Assembly (NCBI GenBank): GCA_019188255.1
Contig: JAETXT010000007.1
Location: forward strand, 4,278,001-4,342,000
DNA from: Verticillium longisporum
Taxonomy: Eukaryota > Ascomycota > Sordariomycetes > Glomerellales > Plectosphaerellaceae
Direction of reading: 5' to 3'
Length of the DNA: 64,000 bases
Shown here: in pieces, positions 45,232 through 57,211 of the stretch
How positions within the stretch are numbered: position 1 is the stretch's first letter
How the letters are laid out: each line of letters opens with the position of its first letter
Program-made: the position numbers and the translations under genes
The notes under the pieces: generated by a model
What the model saw: the letters and a program-made list of their open reading frames with translations, nothing else
What the model was told of the DNA's origin: nothing
The model's database searches: none

Positions 45232-46351
45232 ATGCACACTCTCTCTGTGCTCACTCTCGCCACTGTTGCTGCTGCGGCGTCATCGTGCGGCCTGCGCAAG
45301 TTCGAAAACCTGGTAACCTTCGGTGACAGTTGGACAGACACTGGTCGTTTGGGATACTTCATCAACAACGATGGCAAGGCCCCGCCGGCCGGCGAGTCTC
45401 TCCCCGAAAGTAGCAAGACAGCAACGGGCGGGTTGGCTTGGGGCCAATTCGTCGCCAACGAGACTGGCGCGAAATACTTCAATTACGCCGTCAGTGGCGC
45501 ATGCAGCTCGGACGACATCATCAAGCGCCAATTCGACCTGATCAAGCGGCCATTCCCGTCGGTCCTGGACTACGAGATCCCGGCATTCGAGGCAGACGTC
45601 GCTTCGGGCAAGCTGTACGACAACCGCAAGGCCGACAACACGCTGTACGCGCTGTGGATCGGAACCAACGACCTGGGTTACGGTGCGTTCCTCAGCGATT
45701 CGCAAGCCGCTGGCACGACCATCTCGACCTTTGTTGAGAGCATCTGGACGATTTTTGACCGTCTCTACAAGACGGGCGGCCGCCACTTTGTGCTCTTCAA
45801 CGAGGCGCCGCTCGAGATCTCGCCTCTCTATGCACCTTCGGACCAGGGTGGCTTCCAGGATAGTAACTTCTGGACGAACAAGACGGCGTATAACACGACG
45901 GCCTACTCGTCCAAGATGCTTCAGTACACGACAAATGTCAACACCCTGTTCGACTACGGCGTGCCGTTCAAGCTTCTGGTGCAGAAGCGATGGCCTGGGG
46001 CGACGTTTGGTATTTATGATGTCCACAGCCTGATGCGCGACATTCATGCGGAGCCCGAGAAATACCTGACGGCTCCGGCCAACGTGCAAGGGGTGTACCA
46101 TGAGTGCAACCCGGCCACGGGTCAGTGCGTTGATTCGTCGAACCCGCTGTCGAGCTTCATGTGGTATGATGAGCTGCACCATTCGGAGCGAACAGGTGAG
46201 TTTAGGACTCGGTGCATGTGCTTGTGGGACGTGACGAGTGTTAACAGAGTTTGTGATAGCTGAAATCATCGCGGAGCATTTCGTCGACGTTGTGCATGGA
46301 AAGTCGACATACGGAACCTACTACGGTTCAGCCTCGAGGGGCGGAAACTGA
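45232..46351 (+). CDS. Secreted GDSL-type esterase/lipase (CE16-like)
   Basis: Exon 1 is 45232..46195 and exon 2 is 46248..46351, with a 52-bp intron, giving 355 aa. The signal peptide is MHTLSVLTLATVAAAASS. GDSL block I is VTFGDSWTDTGR (nucleophile Ser). An Asn-containing ASGACSS-type block is present as NYAVSGACSS, block III is WIGTNDLGYG, and block V is WYDELHHSER, with the Asp and His of the triad three residues apart. Several N-x-T/S sequons (NKT, NTT) fit a secreted glycoprotein. CE16 members are acetylesterases active on acetylated plant oligosaccharides; the substrate here is inferred from family only. It is divergent from HIS5, and no biochemical link between the two is evident. Confidence 0.92.
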
Positions 46352-46546
46352 CGTACCTGGACGTGGCTCTGTTGACGGACAAGTATCTACCATTGCAATG
46401 TTACTCTTGGCGCGTGTTCTTCACGTAGATCTATTCAGAATGGGGACCCGAGAGGTTGATTGAGAAGTGCTGCCATGCTGCCAGAGAGCCAAGGTACTGC
46501 TAGGTGCGCCATGTGTAAAAACATCTGCTTCGATGGCCCTCTCACT

Positions 46547-46572
46547 AGGTACCTACCTAGGTAAAGGTACCT
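46547..46572. repeat. Palindromic GGTACCTACCTAGGTA element
   Basis: AGGTACCTACCTAGGTAAAG followed by GTACCTT. A copy of the dispersed intergenic element. Confidence 0.85.
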
Positions 46573-47055
46573 TGGGCACGGTGGCTCGCCGGCCTGCCAA
46601 CGAAGCGACGATGGATGGACCTGCATCGCCGTGACGCCTCTTTCTCCGTCGCAACTTCCACCCCTTCATGCCTACTATACACATGTCTGTAGCTGTTGAG
46701 GAAGGGTGAACAAGATAGCCAGGCACTCCTCCCGTCTTCTCAGGTATCTACAGGTAATTGGGGTAGGCACCTACTTGTAAAACAGGTAGGTGCGCATCTT
46801 GTCAACTGCAGGCAGGTTCACATTCTCATCAGGGAGGGTAGACCGAGGCCAGACAGCTTGGCTGCAGGCACCCCCTGCCGGGCCCCTAGCGCAGACCCCC
46901 CGCTCGGTGGGTGACGCCTTCCCACAAGCAGTTAGCTCTCGGATTCCACGCAAACGTGGCTCGGCGGCCTGGGCGAAGCGCAAACACTGGCATGCCCGCA
47001 GAAATCTTCTTTCTCCCCTCTCATGCTGGTCTCTTTTTGCCTGCTCGGTTTGATG

Positions 47056-47100
47056 ACACGACACACGCACACCGCACACCGCACACACGCACACACACAC
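47056..47100. repeat. Imperfect CA/CAC microsatellite
   Basis: ACACG and ACACC units ending in a pure CA run, in the presumed promoter of the SSXT-type gene. Confidence 0.9.
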
Positions 47101-47997
47101 TTTTCGACTCCCGGCCTTTCCGCCAGCCCGCCCAGGCACAGCGCAATTGAGCAGACGCCGTCCCTCGCACTACATCGGAGCCGTTCCCACACGGACGCAA
47201 GGCCCGTCGCTCTACTCTGCCGGAGCCCGGCCCACGTCCGATCAGTTGTCCTGGCCATCTGGTTGTCTCCCTCCCTCGCTGCGCTTTGCCTCTTCCCACG
47301 AACCAAACGGAGAATCCCTGGTTGGCCCGCTCCCCGAAACATTGATAGAGTCCCTGACTCTCCATTCTGTTGTCGTTTCTAGTCTCTGATTCGCCTCCCC
47401 ACGTCGTTCTCGTTCTTCTCCCTCGCCCGAGTTTGAGCCCGAGCTTGAGCTTGAGCTTTGGCTTTGGCTTCGGCTTCGGCTGCACACCTCCCTTTGTCAC
47501 CCACGCCCGCCTCCTTCACGAGACGGCGAGACAACCCCAAGCACGCAAAGCACGCACCGCTCTTTATTGAGAAAGACAAGACCTATGAACCTGCAGCCTT
47601 GTACCTAATTGCGCGCATTACTTGTTCTCACGGCTCGCCTACCTATCACTCGCTTGTACTGCGTACCCCACTGCGACTTGTCGCCTGTCGCATCATTCAG
47701 CTCGCTGCGGCTCCAACAAAGCAACGCGACGCAACCATCACACTGGTTTGCCGCGTCCAACAACAGCCTCTCAATCGTCGCTCGCGCCCCCCCTCAAGCC
47801 ATCGTCCTATTCTCGGCCTCTCGACAACTCGATCGACTTTCACTCATCCTTGCCACTGCGCTGCGGCCACACCTCCGCCCGTTCTGGCCCCACGCCGCGC
47901 CCGCCCAGCCCCGTGCCTGACACTGGCCCTGTTGCTGAACCCGTCTGCCGGGCCAAGACCACCCGGTCCCCAGTCATAAACCGCCAGCACAATAACC

Positions 47998-49894
47998 ATG
48001 TACGGCCCAGGCTATGGCTCGAATCCCAACGTCAATGTCCCTCCGACATTCAACAACGCCGCCCCACCTCCACACCACAACCACAACCCTCACCTGCAGC
48101 CCGGCGCGCTTTCCTCTCAGCAGCCACCCCAGATGTACAACCCTAACCAGTTCGCTGGTGGCATGCCTCAAGGCCAGCAGCCCTCCTTCCCTGGCGCCGG
48201 CCAACCCAATCCTGCCATCATGTCGGGTCCTGGGCCTGCAGGCATGATGCAGAGTACCGCCATGCCACAGATGCCGACCAATGGCCAACCAAACCAGAGT
48301 AAGATCTCTACCGTTCCATTTGTTATTTGTCCTCATGCCGTTACTTCCTCTGTCCCCCCCGGTCACATCGTCACGCTTCGCTCGCCCCTCCTCCCTCCTT
48401 GCCGACGGCCTGCCACATCTGCCCATCCTTCACCATTCATTGCCCTCTCTTCGCTGCCCACCTCACCGCAGGTCCTGGACGCAGGCGCACCTTGCCCACA
48501 AATCACCTTATATCACTGTCGGGTCACACCAAAGCGTTGACACCCTGACCACATCATCTGTCGCGCTGGGAGCGTACAAAGTGCGTCATGGAGATGAACA
48601 CACCGTGTTTGCGCCCCAGTGGCTCAAGGCCTTGCGCCCTTACACATGGTGAGAACAACAGCTGACATACGTGTTCCCTCCAGTGGCCTATCCGAACCAG
48701 CAGTTTCAAGGCAATGCTGCCGGCCAGCAGTTTCCTCCAAACTACATGGCGGCGGGCATGCCCGGCTTCCCCGCGAACTCGAACATGAACCCTCAACAGC
48801 AGCAACAGTTCATGCAACAGCGCATGCAACAACAGCACCAGCAGCACCACGCGCAACAACAACAGCAGCTCCAGCAACACCAACAAGCCCAACAGCAGCA
48901 TCAGCAGCAGCAGCAGCATCACCAGCAACAACAGCATCACCAGCAGCAGCATCATCAACAACAACATCACCAGCAGGCCAATCAGCAACCGCAACACCAG
49001 CAACATCTTCAACAACACCAGCCGCAACCAAATCAAATGGGTATGGCGGGAAGCCCGACTCCTCAGAGGCCGCCTAGTGCCTCGCAAGGCACCCCGAATC
49101 ACAACATGGCCCAAGGGCAGCAGTCCCAGCATTCGACCCCCCAACCCGCACCACAAAACCAAACCCCTGCGAATCAGCAGCAGCCGAATTCTGCAGCGAC
49201 GCCTCAGACACCGACCTTTCCCTCAAATGCACAGAACCCCGCCGTCAACGGTGCTCCGCCTGCGGCAGCCCCCCTCAGCCCAAGCTCGGTCACCAGAGAG
49301 CAGGAGAGGATGATGGTGCTGTTGAGCATTAACAATGAGCTTCTGTACGAGTCGATCAGGATGCAGCAGACCTTACACGAATTCAAAGAAGATTCCGGGC
49401 CGCCAGAAGCAGGAGCTGCTCCATCCCGGGAGGAAATGATGGCCCAGCAAGACTATAACCAGTAAGTGAACGCCGCGGAGTAGCCATCGTCTCACTTCTG
49501 CTCACATTGTCCCAGATGCATGCGGAGGTTGCAAGGAAATCTGAGCTATCTCGCTACGATGGTTGACCGCGACCGCAAGCCCGCGACACTTCCCCCGAGC
49601 CCAGCGTATCTGACGCCTCCGCCACTGAACATGAAAATTCCCGTCAAGTCTCATCCGCCCGGAGCTGACGAGGAGACCAAAGCCCTCGAACCCATGGTGG
49701 GCCGCGAACAGAGGCAGAAACTCATGGTAGAGCTGCACACGCAGGTGCAAGGTCTCTTCCCTGGTGGCGTTCCGAAGAAGGAGCCAACATACAACAGAGC
49801 ACCAGGCCAGAAGCCTGGCACGGCGCAGGCCAGTCCGGTAGTCACGCACTCGCAAGGCCCGCCGCAGACGCCCACGTCAGCGACCGCCCCTTAA
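47998..49894 (+). CDS. SSXT/SS18-family protein, probable SWI/SNF-associated subunit
   Basis: Exons are 47998..48298, 48684..49461 and 49516..49894, giving 485 aa. Intron 1 is unusually long for this window (385 bp); intron 2 is 54 bp. Residues 1-100 are Pro/Gly/Gln/Asn-rich. A Gln/His tract of about 75 residues follows (nucleotides 48797-49030), then another Pro/Gln/Ser-rich stretch. The conserved part is near the C-terminus: REQERMMVLLSINNELLYES, then NQCMRRLQGNLSYLATMVDR. This pattern (N-E-L-L...Q...L-x-x-N-L-x-Y-L-A-T) is that of the SSXT N-terminal homology domain shared by human SS18 and fungal Snf11-type SWI/SNF subunits. A role in chromatin remodelling is inferred from family. The Gln-rich tract suggests a transcriptional co-activator with phase-separating or scaffold character. 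Confidence 0.82.
48797..49030 (+). repeat. CAG/CAA-rich tract encoding poly-Gln/His
   Basis: Mixed CAG, CAA, CAC and CAT codons, so the peptide is repetitive while the DNA is only partly so. Open in several frames on both strands, which explains the many spurious ORFs here. Confidence 0.95.
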
Positions 49895-51891
49895 TTGTCC
49901 CTCGTGCCATCATAAGCTATCGAGATTTGTCGGGATTCAGGAAAAGTTTCACAGGGATGAGCCCTCTAGCAATTGGAGCACGGGATATTGATTGGGCTGT
50001 GGTGTGTTAAGGGGGGGAAATTGTACAGAAAAGACATGTTCTTACGGCCGGGCGTTATTAGTGGCCTGGATATATAAGCGTTGCAACGTACTTACTCAGG
50101 TGTTTGCCGGAAGAACAGCAGCATCCGGCGGTTGGGCTTGACCTGACAGAAAATCTAATACGACGAGTAAATCATCTCTCTGCTCAATATCAGTCGTCTG
50201 TGGTACAATCCTATGGCCCGTCACAGGTTTTTGGGCGATTGCGGGGCATCCGAAGGCCAAGAAGCACATCATGTTTGCACAACGATACGGGCTGTGGTTT
50301 TGATAAGAGTGTGCCGACTGACTGGCCAGCACATATTCTTACGATGGCAGTACAATGTGCAGGTAGAAACGCCAGGCGGCGAAATGCGACGAAGAACCCT
50401 GCAAGCCCTGTGCTCTGTTCCTGACCGGGGACACGTCAGTATGTGGGCTCGGACACGTAGATGAAAGACGTCATGGTCAGAGGCGAACTATCCAAGGGCA
50501 AAGCATGAGCAATGGAGCTACGATGGCTCACCAAAGCCCGAGTTCGACCGCTCGGTCGCATATGCATGTCCTCGTAGTGCCGAGGGGCTTCTCGCCAATA
50601 CAGCTGATTCGGATGCCGTCAGGCAAGTCAAGGTGAGCCCCGCTGGTACACCTCACCACAGCGAGTACATGTACTCAGTGCAGCTCCCCGCCCTGCGAGA
50701 GCTTTGGACAGGCTCAGGGCTGGCACAGAAGGCGGTTCACTCGAGGCTTGGTAGGTCGGTATGTTCTGTTTCGAAAGTGGGTATGCAGACTGATGGGGCA
50801 CCGAGACTTCGCGACGTTCACCTTCGACCAACGGTTGAGACGGAACTTGCTCTGATGGAAAGGGAAACACTTCTGCAGGTCCTGTCTGAGGTCCGATTGT
50901 GCCCCCTCATATGGCGCCGTCGACACGCGCCTAGCAGACACGTCAAGACAATACAATCTGCTTTCGCGCCTGTGCAGCCGTTATCCACCCCTTGGTTGCA
51001 GCATCCACATGGACAATGCAAGGCTGGGGAGAGAGATTCTGCCATTGGTGTCATTGGGTGGGATTTTGGTGGGGGGCTTCACGGACTCAGGGGCAAGTCA
51101 GGGGACGTGGCCATCAATATCAACAAAACGAGCCAATCAACGCGCGCGGAGATGCGAGGAGCGGAAATTGTGCTAGCCTCCTCCTCGCCTCTCCTGCCCG
51201 TACCACCCCCTCCTCGATGGTCGCCCAGGGACTCTCTGTGATGGGTCAGATTATTTTAGTGATGGAAAGAAGCTACGTGACCTGTTAGACGGCCTGAACA
51301 GGACGACTAGACAGGGTTGCTTTTTGGGTAGCGTCGATATCGGGCCTAGCCAGCCTAGCCGGCACATCAGGGGACCACATTACAGTACGGTAGACGAGGA
51401 GGACGAAGAGGAACGGCGGATGAATGATACACTGAGGAGGTGGATTGATTTGCTTTGCACTTCGCCAGGGTCTCGAATCGTTCGGCTCATCAAACCCTCG
51501 TCTCTCAAGACCAGCTAGCTGGCTGGTTTATTTCATTTCATCATTTGCTGTGAATCAATTGTCGTTGAAAGTCATCTCGCCCATCGCACCTGCCTCGTTT
51601 GCCGCTGGAACTTCTTTCCACCCCATCGAGACGCGGTGTTTCATCCTACTTGACTTTCGGAGTGAAACAGCGAGAAAAGGCAATCACTAGAGATATTGAC
51701 GAGGCGAATACCACACTCTTACAGTCTGGCACCTCGCTCGACGAAAGGTTGGGTGGCCAACCGACAAGGACATCCATCAGCATCGCCATCCTCGTCACCG
51801 AAGGGCATGCCTGAGTGCCGCCTCGACTGAACAAAGGGTAGCCCAAAAGTCGAGTCTTCCCAGCTGCCTCGTACCAGCGAAGCATTTCGAG
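49895..51891. other. Intergenic region SSXT / GYP5
   Basis: 2.0 kb without supported genes. A 202-codon open frame at 50633-51241 (+) has no domain content and overlaps opposite-strand frames. The stretch probably holds the GYP5 promoter and leader. Confidence 0.5.
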
Positions 51892-54800
51892 ATGGAACCC
51901 TCGATCGAGAAACAGGTTTCCCCACCGGCCATCCCGTCGGCCGATGTCGAGATTCCAGCTGTTGTCAACCCGACCATCGCGCCCGCCCGCGACATTCCAG
52001 TCGACGACACTGCATCGACACCTACCGCTGCCTCTAGTCCAAAAAGCTCCATCCGTTCTTCGGCGATGGATACGACAGCAACGCCGATATCCAACCCAAC
52101 ATCAGAGCCGGAGCCAGAACTGGCAAGGGGACACGAACAAGAGCTGGAACAGACCCAGGATTCAAAGTCGACGCTACGACCAACATCCGAGCCCGAGCCC
52201 ATACACGAGTCCGAACCTCAGTCGAACGAAACCCTCTCCCCTATCGACGAGAACACCTCGAAACTGGCAGATGCCGTTGTCACCGATACGATAGCAGAAA
52301 AGCCTGCAGAAGACAAAGAAGAAGTCGCCAGTCCGGTGCCCGAGGCGTTTGCACCCAACGTCCCTGGCAGCGTGACGCCCAAGATGGCCCACGATTCTAT
52401 GGTCACTGTTAGGCTGTCGGAGCCGCCCACGCTGACTCTGGACACGTCGGTGCTTCTCGAGGATGCCGCAGCACTGCGACGGCCCAGCACAGTACGGTTC
52501 GACAAGACGCCGCTCGCTCATGTGGTCGAGCGAGATGACAGCCTCGACGAGGTATCGAGCGATCCTGCTACACCACTTCCGCCAACGAACAGTGCCCGAA
52601 GCATCGAAGAGGAACTGATGGATGCGAACGCTGAGAGTGGCGTGGAATCACCCGCGGACGACAAAGATCACAATGCAAAGGCTCGCCGCTCGTCTATTTC
52701 GGAAGAAGTCAACTGGGAACAGCTGCAAAAGACGGAAGCCGAGGAGCCAAAGGACGACGAGACGGACAAGGTATGCCGATTGACTTCCCTAAGCAGCCAC
52801 GACTCGGTTTCTGACACATCTCGCACAACAGTCCACTGCAATGCTGCTCGCGATGCTCGAAAAGGAGAACGACTTGTTGGCTACTAACCCCAAGAGCGTC
52901 AAGGTGCAGGCCGTCGAGCAACTATCGAACCAGCAGCGCGTGAGACCCCCTTCGATGGCCCAGCTGCGAGATATGGTCAATGGACCTCAACCTTCCGCCC
53001 TTCGATATTCCATGCTGCCACCTCCTCCAATGACCGATCTCGAGTTTTACGCTGCGCTCGTCAAAGACTACCAGCAGACTGCCGCCAGGCTGCCAACACT
53101 TCTATCCAATAAGATCCGCAAAGGCATTCCGCCCCCTCTGCGTGGCGTCGTGTGGCAGAGCATGTCGGGCGCCTGTGATGCATCGTTGGAAGAGCAGTAC
53201 GAGCGGTTCTCGGGCGAGTCGAGCCCGTATGAGCCGATGATCGGCAAGGACCTCGGACGGAGCTTCCCCGGCGTCGACATGTTCCGCGATCCGGATGGTG
53301 ACGGCCAGCGTATGCTCGGCAGGGTGCTCAAGTGCTTTAGTCTCTACGACCAGAAGATTGGCTACTGTCAAGGGCTGGCCTTCCTTGTTGGCCCTCTGCT
53401 CATGCACATGCCTGACAAGCAGGCATTCTGCGTCTTGGTCCGGTAAGAGCCGTGAAAGGCAGCGGCATCCTCGTACCATGGGACCACGCTAACCGTGACA
53501 TGACCAGATTGATGGAACGATATGATCTGCGCAGCTGTTTCCTCCCCGACCTGTCAGGACTGCACGTCCGCATCTACCAATTTCGCGAGCTGCTGCGCGA
53601 GAATCTACCCCTGTTGTCGGGACACATGGAAGATCTGCAAGTTGACCCGGCATACGTTTCACAGTGGTTCCTCAGCTTCTTCGCGACAACATGCCCCTTG
53701 CCAATGCTGTTTCGCATCTACGATGTCATCTTTGCTGAGGGCGCCCCGGAGACCCTCATGCGTGTCGCCTTGTCGCTCATGCGCAAAAATCAATCCCGCA
53801 TCCTGGGCTGCAGCGAGTTCGAGGATGTCATGCAACTTCTCCTGTCTCGTGGTCTCTGGGATTGCTATCACTACAACGCCGACGAGTTTGTCCAAGACTT
53901 TGTCAGCTTGACCGGCGTTGTCAGCCGAGAGAAACTACTGCAGCTCGAGCAGGGGTACCTGGAGGAGAAGATTGCGACCGCCAATGCGGCGCGCACATCA
54001 GATGTGACCACTGCCGCCGCCCGATTCTTGGGCCGCATATGGGCGACGACTTCTACGAAATCATCCAACCTAAGCCCTGGACTAAGTGCCGCCTCGCGAC
54101 CAATGAGCATTTTACGACGCAGCACCTCGAAGCAGAGCCTTGCCTCGACTCTCAACTCGATGGAAGCTAGCTCAGCCAGCGTGTTGAGCTCAACTTCCAC
54201 CGACGCGACAGGGGTTTCTCGAGACTCGTCAACTACCACTGCCGATGATGGCGCCTCGATCAAACCCAGCAATAGCACGAACCATAAGAACACCGAAGAG
54301 AGGAACCTTCACAGCCAGATCGAGGATCTCCTCACCGCGCTCAGCGAGCTGCAACGGAACAATGCCTTGTTAGCGTCAGACCTGCAGCAGGAGCGTGAGC
54401 AGCGTGAAGAAGACAAGCGAGCCGTCCGGTCGCTGCTCGACGGCCTCCGCAAGAAAGCCAGCAATGATTCAGTTGGGACTGATGCAAGCCTCGAGACTGT
54501 CAAGGCCAATGAGAGCACAGATGCTGAGCAGCAAGACGAAGAAGCCGATAAGAGTAAGAGCACCTTGGATGCTGAATCAAAGACACCCACCGCCGACGAC
54601 CTCTCTCAACTATTGGATGTTGTCGAACAAAGATTCGCTCTGCCAGAGGTGACTATACGGCGTCGTTCGTCGACAATTCAGCCTAGAACGTCGCTGCGCG
54701 ATGAGCTCAGTCACGTCAAAGATCAGCTTGCCAATGCCATCTCTCAGTCTCAGGACTACGGAAGAAGGATATATGACTTGGATCAGGAGGTATCCGCTCT

Positions 54801-55449
54801 GAAGGAACAGGTCAAGGAGAGCCATGCTCACACGCGGGCCCTGCATCAGGATAAACAAAGGCTGGAGAGACAGATCCTCAACATGCGGGTGCGGGCTTCT
54901 GCTGTCGAAGTCGACGACCGCGCCAACGCGGCGGCCCATCCGCACACGAGCACGTCCAACATTGGCGAGTGGCCCAAGGCGGCGACGGGTGCTGCTGGAG
55001 GACTTCGCGAGTTGAAGCTCGGCAGAAGTAGGTCAACACCATCGCAAGCCGGATCGGCGTTCGGCAAGAGAACATCGTCGCTTCCCAAGCCTCATGATTC
55101 AACGATTCCTACGGTTTCCACGCCATCGCCCCCGGTCAGCGACCATGAAGCGCTGTTGCTGGAACTCGTGCAGGCCAAGACATCTGAGGCCATTGCTAGA
55201 CAAGAGGCAGACGAGTCAAAGTTGAAGCTCGAGAGCCTTCGAAAGGCGTACGGGCTGGCACCAGGAGACACACCACCAGTATCTCAAACGCCATCAGCTG
55301 CTTCGGCTGCCATGGGTGTCTTTGGACGATTCACAGGCGGAGATGCCACGAAGGCTGCTGCGGCGCCCGCTGTCACGACACCACCAATCGACCAGAGACC
55401 CGCTCAACAAACTCAGGCCGGAGGGTTCTGGGGCTGGCGACGGGCCTAA
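51892..55449 (+). CDS. TBC-domain Rab GTPase-activating protein, Gyp5/EVI5-like
   Basis: TBC proteins stimulate GTP hydrolysis on Rabs; Gyp5 acts on Ypt1/Sec4 in ER-Golgi and polarised secretion. Exons are 51892..52770, 52832..53442 and 53508..55449, with introns of 61 and 65 bp, giving 1143 aa. Residues 1-290 are acidic, Ser/Thr/Pro/Glu-rich and probably disordered. The TBC domain covers about residues 360-600: RKGIPPPLRGVVWQ, IGKDLGRSFPG with the catalytic arginine, IGYCQGLAFLVGPLL with the glutamine finger, and a YDVIFAEGAP block. The C-terminal half has coiled-coil segments (around ALSELQRNNALLASDLQQ and LDQEVSALKEQVKE) between Ser-rich linkers. It ends in a Trp-rich GGFWGWRRA tail. Domain order matches Gyp5 rather than Gyp1 or Gyp7. 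Confidence 0.92.
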
Positions 55450-55717
55450 GCTACATGGTGTTTCCATCATAGGCGGATAGACATTCATCAGTGGAAGAGA
55501 TGGGTCATGGTCCAACGGACAGTGTACGGTCTCTGAAGACCGGGACGGCAGTACATTTGATGCAAGACCAGAAGGAAGAAGATCGATAAAGGGGATGGGC
55601 ATGAAGCATCATATAAACAAAAGGACAAGCGGAAGTGGACACAGCTTTAGACTGACTTTGCTTGCACATAGCCTTGGAGTTGAGCGGCGTTCTGGAGGTT
55701 ACAAGGGCCAGATGAGC

Positions 55718-55741
55718 GTCTGTCTGTCTGTCTGTCTGTCT
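55718..55741. repeat. (GTCT)6 microsatellite
   Basis: Six perfect units about 270 bp downstream of the GYP5 stop codon. Confidence 0.95.
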
Positions 55742-56800
55742 GGCTTCTCTGAGTGGGATTACCTTGGGCGCTTTTGTGAAAGACTTTTGTAGTCCTGGTG
55801 AGAATGAAATGAGTTATTTGTCAGGTTCATGTCGATACGTTTACTTGTGATGCGGGTGCGCTCTTAAGGTTGCCTCGAACAGGTGCCTGTCTACGTAGCT
55901 CATCGTCGGTCCGTTTTCCGAATGCCCTCAAGTCACGGTCATGGGAGGTGATGAACCAGCAAGGTCGTGTTCACAATGGGATGACGCTCGAGTCGCGCGC
56001 GTGTGTCGTGTTCTGGCCAAGTCGGGCTTGGTTGGGGTGGTATCGAAAGCGGGGAATCACATGTAACGGCCAGGAGACGGTCTCGAGACAAAACATCACT
56101 ACCTGGCCCTACTACCCCTTGGAGCTGGGGGCGCGTCATGGGGTATGGGCCCTCTCACGCTGCTACCTCACCTCCATACCATCACCATCAGATAGATCTG
56201 TCAAGTTGTAAGTTTTTTTTTCTTCCTTCGAGCTTGTGGCCAGATAACGAGAGGGACGTGGCTGTTGCCTATCTGTCCTGCTTGCAGGGGCCGCTTCTGG
56301 TGCGCGTGTACGGGTTGCTTGCATGTCTTGTGGTATGACGACAGCGACGGGCGTTCCAGGCTCTCTGCGTCGCGAGCCGATGATGGGAAATGTCGCAATG
56401 AGTTCAGGGTCGCGGTGGGGGCTGTAGGGTGGACACAGTGGAAAGTATAGGGTACTTGGTGATGCACCATAGCGGATCGTGCTGTGGTGTATTGTAGACG
56501 AGACGAGAAAAAAAAAGTCGTATCGATTGTTGCTGTGGCACACATGCGTCATCGCTCGAGCCAGCTGGATGCACTAGCCACAGTGGAGGGTCCACCCAGG
56601 TGAAGGTGAGCTGGAGCTCCTGCTCCTTGACTTGCTGCAGCAGCTGCAGCTGGCATAAGCTACTGACGCTCTTCTGTCGGCAGGTTGGTCTGAGCGGGCA
56701 CGGCCCCCCCTCCCCAGGCCAGCCAGCCCGCCCGGGGAGGGGCCACCGAGCCCGACAGGACAGGCAGAGAGGCTCAGGCAGAGGCTAGAAAGAGAAAGCT

Positions 56801-56841
56801 AAGGTACCTGTCTACCTAGGTAGGTGCCTACCTAATGTAAG
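56801..56841. repeat. Palindromic CCTAGGTA element cluster upstream of RTN1
   Basis: AAGGTACCTG, TCTACCTAGGTAGGTGC and CTACCTAATGTAAGG follow each other. A clear copy of the dispersed intergenic element. Confidence 0.85.
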
Positions 56842-57211
56842 GTCGGCAGGGAGAAGGAGGTCAGGGCCTGTTTTTTCGTTCCTGCCCCGGGTGGGTTCCA
56901 GGTTGCTCCTGCAGTCCCGTCATTTGCATCACCACGCTTGTGAGCAACCCACACACAAAGGGGTGCTTTTCTCTCTCCTCCTCCAAGCGCTATCTCTCGC
57001 CTGCTCTCCCACTCCCTCTTCCACCATCACCGCACACAAAACTCCCAAACCCTCTCCTACCTCACCATTCACCTTCCTCGGAATCACTATTCTTGAACCT
57101 GCATCTTCGCGTGCTCTTTGCCATCCATCTCCGCCTGTCGAGCTTGCTACCCTTTTCACACACGCTCACACGACCACTTCCACACGACAACACCACCGTC
57201 ACCCGATCGCA

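Larger units (their letters stand above)
46352..47997. other. Intergenic region GDSL esterase / SSXT gene
   Basis: 1.65 kb with no supported gene. It holds a palindromic GGTACCTA/CCTAGGTA element (46547-46572), a weaker copy at about 46742-46793, an imperfect CA microsatellite, and a long pyrimidine-rich tract (about 47100-47990) that probably forms promoter and 5' leader of the SSXT gene. Confidence 0.5.
55450..57211. other. Intergenic region GYP5 / RTN1
   Basis: 1.76 kb without supported genes. It contains a (GTCT)6 microsatellite, a palindromic element cluster at 56801-56841 and a pyrimidine-rich leader before the RTN1 start. Confidence 0.5.

Noticed and set aside
45280..46269. 329-codon frame antisense to the GDSL esterase
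   Set aside because: Mirror of a well-supported coding exon; Arg/Val/Ala-rich shadow translation.
48810..49162. Long Leu/Val/Ala-rich minus-strand ORFs resembling membrane proteins
   Set aside because: They are antisense translations of the CAG/CAA tract of the SSXT gene.
50633..51241. 202-codon frame on + upstream of GYP5
   Set aside because: No domain content, several overlapping frames on the other strand, and no adjoining exons.
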